A stretch of DNA of 64,000 bases, from NCBI RefSeq assembly GCF_014697025.1, contig NZ_JACJRC010000002.1, forward strand, positions 124,001 to 188,000, in the 5' to 3' direction. How positions within the stretch are numbered: the stretch's first letter is position 1; each line of letters begins with the position of its first letter. The notes below the pieces were generated by a model that had not been told where the DNA came from, ran no database searches, and saw only the letters and a program-made list of their open reading frames with translations. Both the position numbers and the translations under genes were made by a program. Source of the DNA: Alkalinema sp. FACHB-956 (GTDB lineage Bacteria; Cyanobacteriota; Cyanobacteriia; Leptolyngbyales; Leptolyngbyaceae). Positions 63,639 through 64,000 of the stretch are shown piece after piece.

Positions 63639-63694
63639 GATCGACCCAGCATGATCGACCCAGCATGATCGACTAAGCATGATCAGCTGAGCGT
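63639..63694. repeat. Four 14-bp tandem repeats after the nucleoside transporter gene
   Basis: gatcgacccagcat twice, gatcgactaagcat and gatcagctgagcgt, progressively degenerate. Confidence 0.88.
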
Positions 63695-63748
63695 GAACTA
63701 AACAGGCGTGATTAAACAAGCGTGATAGACAAGCGAGGTACGTGGGTG

Positions 63749-64000
63749 ATGGGTAGAAAGTTACGTTGGCTGGGCTGGAGTCTATTGACGGCGATCGTGC
63801 TTGTGGTAACCAGTTTCGGGGTCAACCGGTTCGATCGCTTGCTGGCTCAAGCGCCTGCTGCAACGCCTGCCCCTTCTCCGACCCAAGAAGCCCTCGTCAA
63901 CGCAGTGCCGATCTCGCCCTTGCCGGGTTCCCGCGTGGAGCCACCACCGCCTTCTCCCAGTCCCAGCCCCCTGCCCACAGCAGTGCCCATTACCATTCCC
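63749..64000 (+). CDS. Exported or anchored Pro-rich protein, N-terminal part
   Basis: 84 codons from ATG 63749 to the end of the window without a stop. The N-terminus is basic then hydrophobic (MGRKLRWLGWSLLTAIVLVV then TSFG), a signal peptide or anchor. It is followed by a Pro/Ala/Ser-rich stretch (APAATPAPSPTQEALVNAVP; PPPPSPSPSPLPTAVPITIP) typical of a linker to an extracytoplasmic domain that lies beyond the window. A gagg site lies about ten bases upstream. Family cannot be told. Confidence 0.6.
   Translation, partial: MGRKLRWLGWSLLTAIVLVVTSFGVNRFDRLLAQAPAATPAPSPTQEALVNAVPISPLPGSRVEPPPPSPSPSPLPTAVPITIP

Overview
The window is chromosomal DNA from a cyanobacterium. The palindrome GCGATCGC and its core CGATCG are very frequent, and several genes belong to oxygenic phototrophs or are typical of cyanobacteria: an ABC nitrate transporter (nrtB end, nrtC, nrtD), gun4, a PGR5 homologue, an NblB-like HEAT protein, the GUN4/SLH/DUF1400/DUF2079 families and cyanobacterial STAND ATPases. 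Nothing in the window proves genus; the protein mix would fit a Leptolyngbya-like filamentous lineage, but that is inference. No rRNA, tRNA or CRISPR array was found.

Layout. 1-3.4 kb: end of a nitrate transport operon, closed by a terminator and without narB. 3.4-6 kb: recJ and a small lipoprotein. 6.2-11.5 kb: two neighbouring AAA-like STAND ATPases (one with an N-terminal HTH, one with a membrane helix and beta-propeller repeats). 11.6-19.3 kb: a mostly minus-strand regulatory block with two histidine-kinase-like proteins that lack catalytic residues, an NblB-like protein, a CBS protein, Gun4 and a metallophosphoesterase. 20-22.5 kb: an amino-acid-permease-like membrane domain fused to a complete histidine kinase. 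22.7-24.2 kb: an NB-ARC ATPase. 24.4-28.1 kb: a UreH/DsbD-like plus ferric-reductase-like membrane fusion coupled to a FixH/YtkA-like protein, then sdhA.

28.1-33 kb is an AT-richer accessory patch: remnants of a TIR domain and of an AAA-like gene, small orphan ORFs, an IS630-type element sitting inside a small membrane-protein gene (removing the element and one TA restores the frame exactly), and a HigBA-like toxin-antitoxin pair with a palindromic operator. 33-39.5 kb: two GT4 glycosyltransferases, a small EamA-like protein, a TerB-like/Mo-nitrogenase-C-terminal-domain protein and a PhoD-type phosphatase. 39.6-44 kb: a run of small exported proteins with lipoate ligase and YbjN-like genes. 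44-55.8 kb: DUF1993, tex, an SLH/beta-helix surface protein, ABM, DUF1400, SRPBCC, pdhC (E2), a two-gene unknown pair and a Uma2 nuclease-like protein. 56-64 kb: pgr5, DUF2459, accC, a DUF2079 membrane protein, a GT2 with a 13-C tract, a CNT nucleoside transporter and the start of an exported Pro-rich protein.

The most unusual signal is not a gene. Short tandem repeats (12-18 bp units, usually 2-4 copies, each array with its own sequence) lie at or across stop codons of many genes (nrtD, the 503-aa kinase, the CBS gene, the NB-ARC gene, the SLH gene, the 54.4-kb gene) or just downstream. Inside genes the same kind of duplication occurs with 15-bp units that keep frame, in signal peptides and disordered tails. 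This looks like an ongoing local tandem-duplication process marking gene 3' ends.
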